Below are positions 63,341 to 64,000 of a stretch of 64,000 nucleotides of DNA, piece after piece. The translations under genes were made by a program, and so were the position numbers. Every line of letters begins with the position of its first letter. Positions within the stretch are counted from its first letter, which is position 1. The notes below the pieces were generated by a model that worked only from the letters and a program-made list of their open reading frames with translations, was not told the origin of the DNA and ran no database searches. Location: assembly GCA_026168455.1 (NCBI GenBank), contig CM047425.1, positions 6,422,001 to 6,486,000 of the forward strand, read 5' to 3'. The DNA is from Theocolax elegans (lineage: Eukaryota > Arthropoda > Insecta > Hymenoptera > Cerocephalidae).

Positions 63341-64000
63341 TATATGCAAAGATTCGCACGCACTCCACTGGTAATTACACATGTATATCTTCGTGCGGAT
63401 CTTCGGCTCGCTCTGTTTTACTCAATGGATCCACACACACACGCGCGCGCAGCAGTATATACGTGTATCTATATATACCCGCGGGTTTTATCCTCGTGAT
63501 TAATTTAATTCGAGTCGTTGTACCTGGGTTTTACTTAGGCTAAACGTATATCTTACTTGTGTGTGCAACCGTTGTTGTTACTTGCATTTCATTACGCCAG
63601 TTAATTATACATTGTTCAACATTTGTTTGGGTTCTTCTCATTTTCCAGCAATAATTAATATTTTTGTATCAATCTTACTATATTATAGACGCGTGTTTAC
63701 GTGCTCTTGTTTACCGATTGTTTTATTCTTTTTGGAAAAGTTATTTCTCAGCGAGTTCGAAAAGTAATACTACGAATCTTATCTGTTAGATAAAAGTACA
63801 TCGATACGAGATAGATTTTCGTGCCAGTAAATCACATCCAACTAATTAAAGAAATGTATATGTATATATAGAACTTGATGTGTTTACGAACAATGAGGAG
63901 AATTTCTTTAAATAGATATTATTTTAGCGTCTAAAGTGATCACAATATTTACTTCAGTAGTTTTTTTTAAATATAGAAATATATATATATTTCTATATTT

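Larger units (their letters stand above)
46550..64000. other. Region without recognised protein-coding genes
   Basis: A 17-kb stretch upstream (gene sense) of the GPCR. I find no frame with recognisable domains. It may hold the GPCR promoter and 5'UTR exons. It contains TTAA elements at 47615-48157, 49447-49840 and 53229-53369, foldbacks at 52959-53070 and 55990-56631, microsatellites, and GC-richer islands near 55533-55800 and 62280-62800. Confidence 0.55.

Overview
This is an AT-rich eukaryotic window with short GT-AG introns, many microsatellites and long stretches without genes. Six gene models can be supported. Their protein sequences are insect-like, and the compact gene structures and abundance of small TTAA-flanked elements fit a hymenopteran (bee, wasp or ant) best. 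That placement is an inference from style and protein similarity, not a database result.

Layout. Positions 1-7204 hold no recognisable exon and end at a splice acceptor. The terminal exon of scabrous follows (7205-8533, + strand): coiled coil plus fibrinogen C-terminal domain. After about 2.9 kb of 3'UTR and spacer, containing one TTAA-flanked miniature element, comes a compact housekeeping cluster from 11.4 to 18.0 kb. It contains NELF-C/D (TH1, + strand, ten coding exons, complete), the mitochondrial ATP synthase epsilon subunit (stunted, - strand, two exons), an activating signal cointegrator 1 homologue (TRIP4/ASC-1, + strand, single exon, unusually short N-terminus) and a SREK1-interacting protein 1 homologue (- strand, single exon). 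ATP synthase epsilon and TRIP4 start divergently from one 640-bp spacer. NELF-C/D with epsilon, and TRIP4 with SREK1IP1, end convergently. Three of the four promoters carry the same motif, AACCTAACC, in the same orientation relative to transcription.

From 18 to 30.6 kb I see no gene, only AT-rich sequence, a TTAA-flanked element, a foldback and a (ATT)n repeat. A class A GPCR occupies 46.5 down to 30.65 kb on the - strand. I assembled it from four exons with consistent phases; it encodes 401 residues with seven membrane segments, E-N-Y in place of D-R-Y and N-N-x-x-Y in place of N-P-x-x-Y. Its introns are full of mobile-element remnants, including a 528-bp insertion with perfect 126-bp terminal direct repeats around a tRNA-like core lacking an anticodon arm, with a poly(A) tail and an 11-bp target-site duplication.

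From 46.6 to 64 kb I recognise no coding gene. The region holds three more TTAA-flanked elements, a 640-bp palindromic foldback, a short hairpin, microsatellites and two GC-richer islands (about 55.5 and 62.3-62.8 kb) that may be promoter, 5'UTR-exon or enhancer sequence. No rRNA, intact tRNA, CRISPR array, transposase gene or virus-derived gene was seen.
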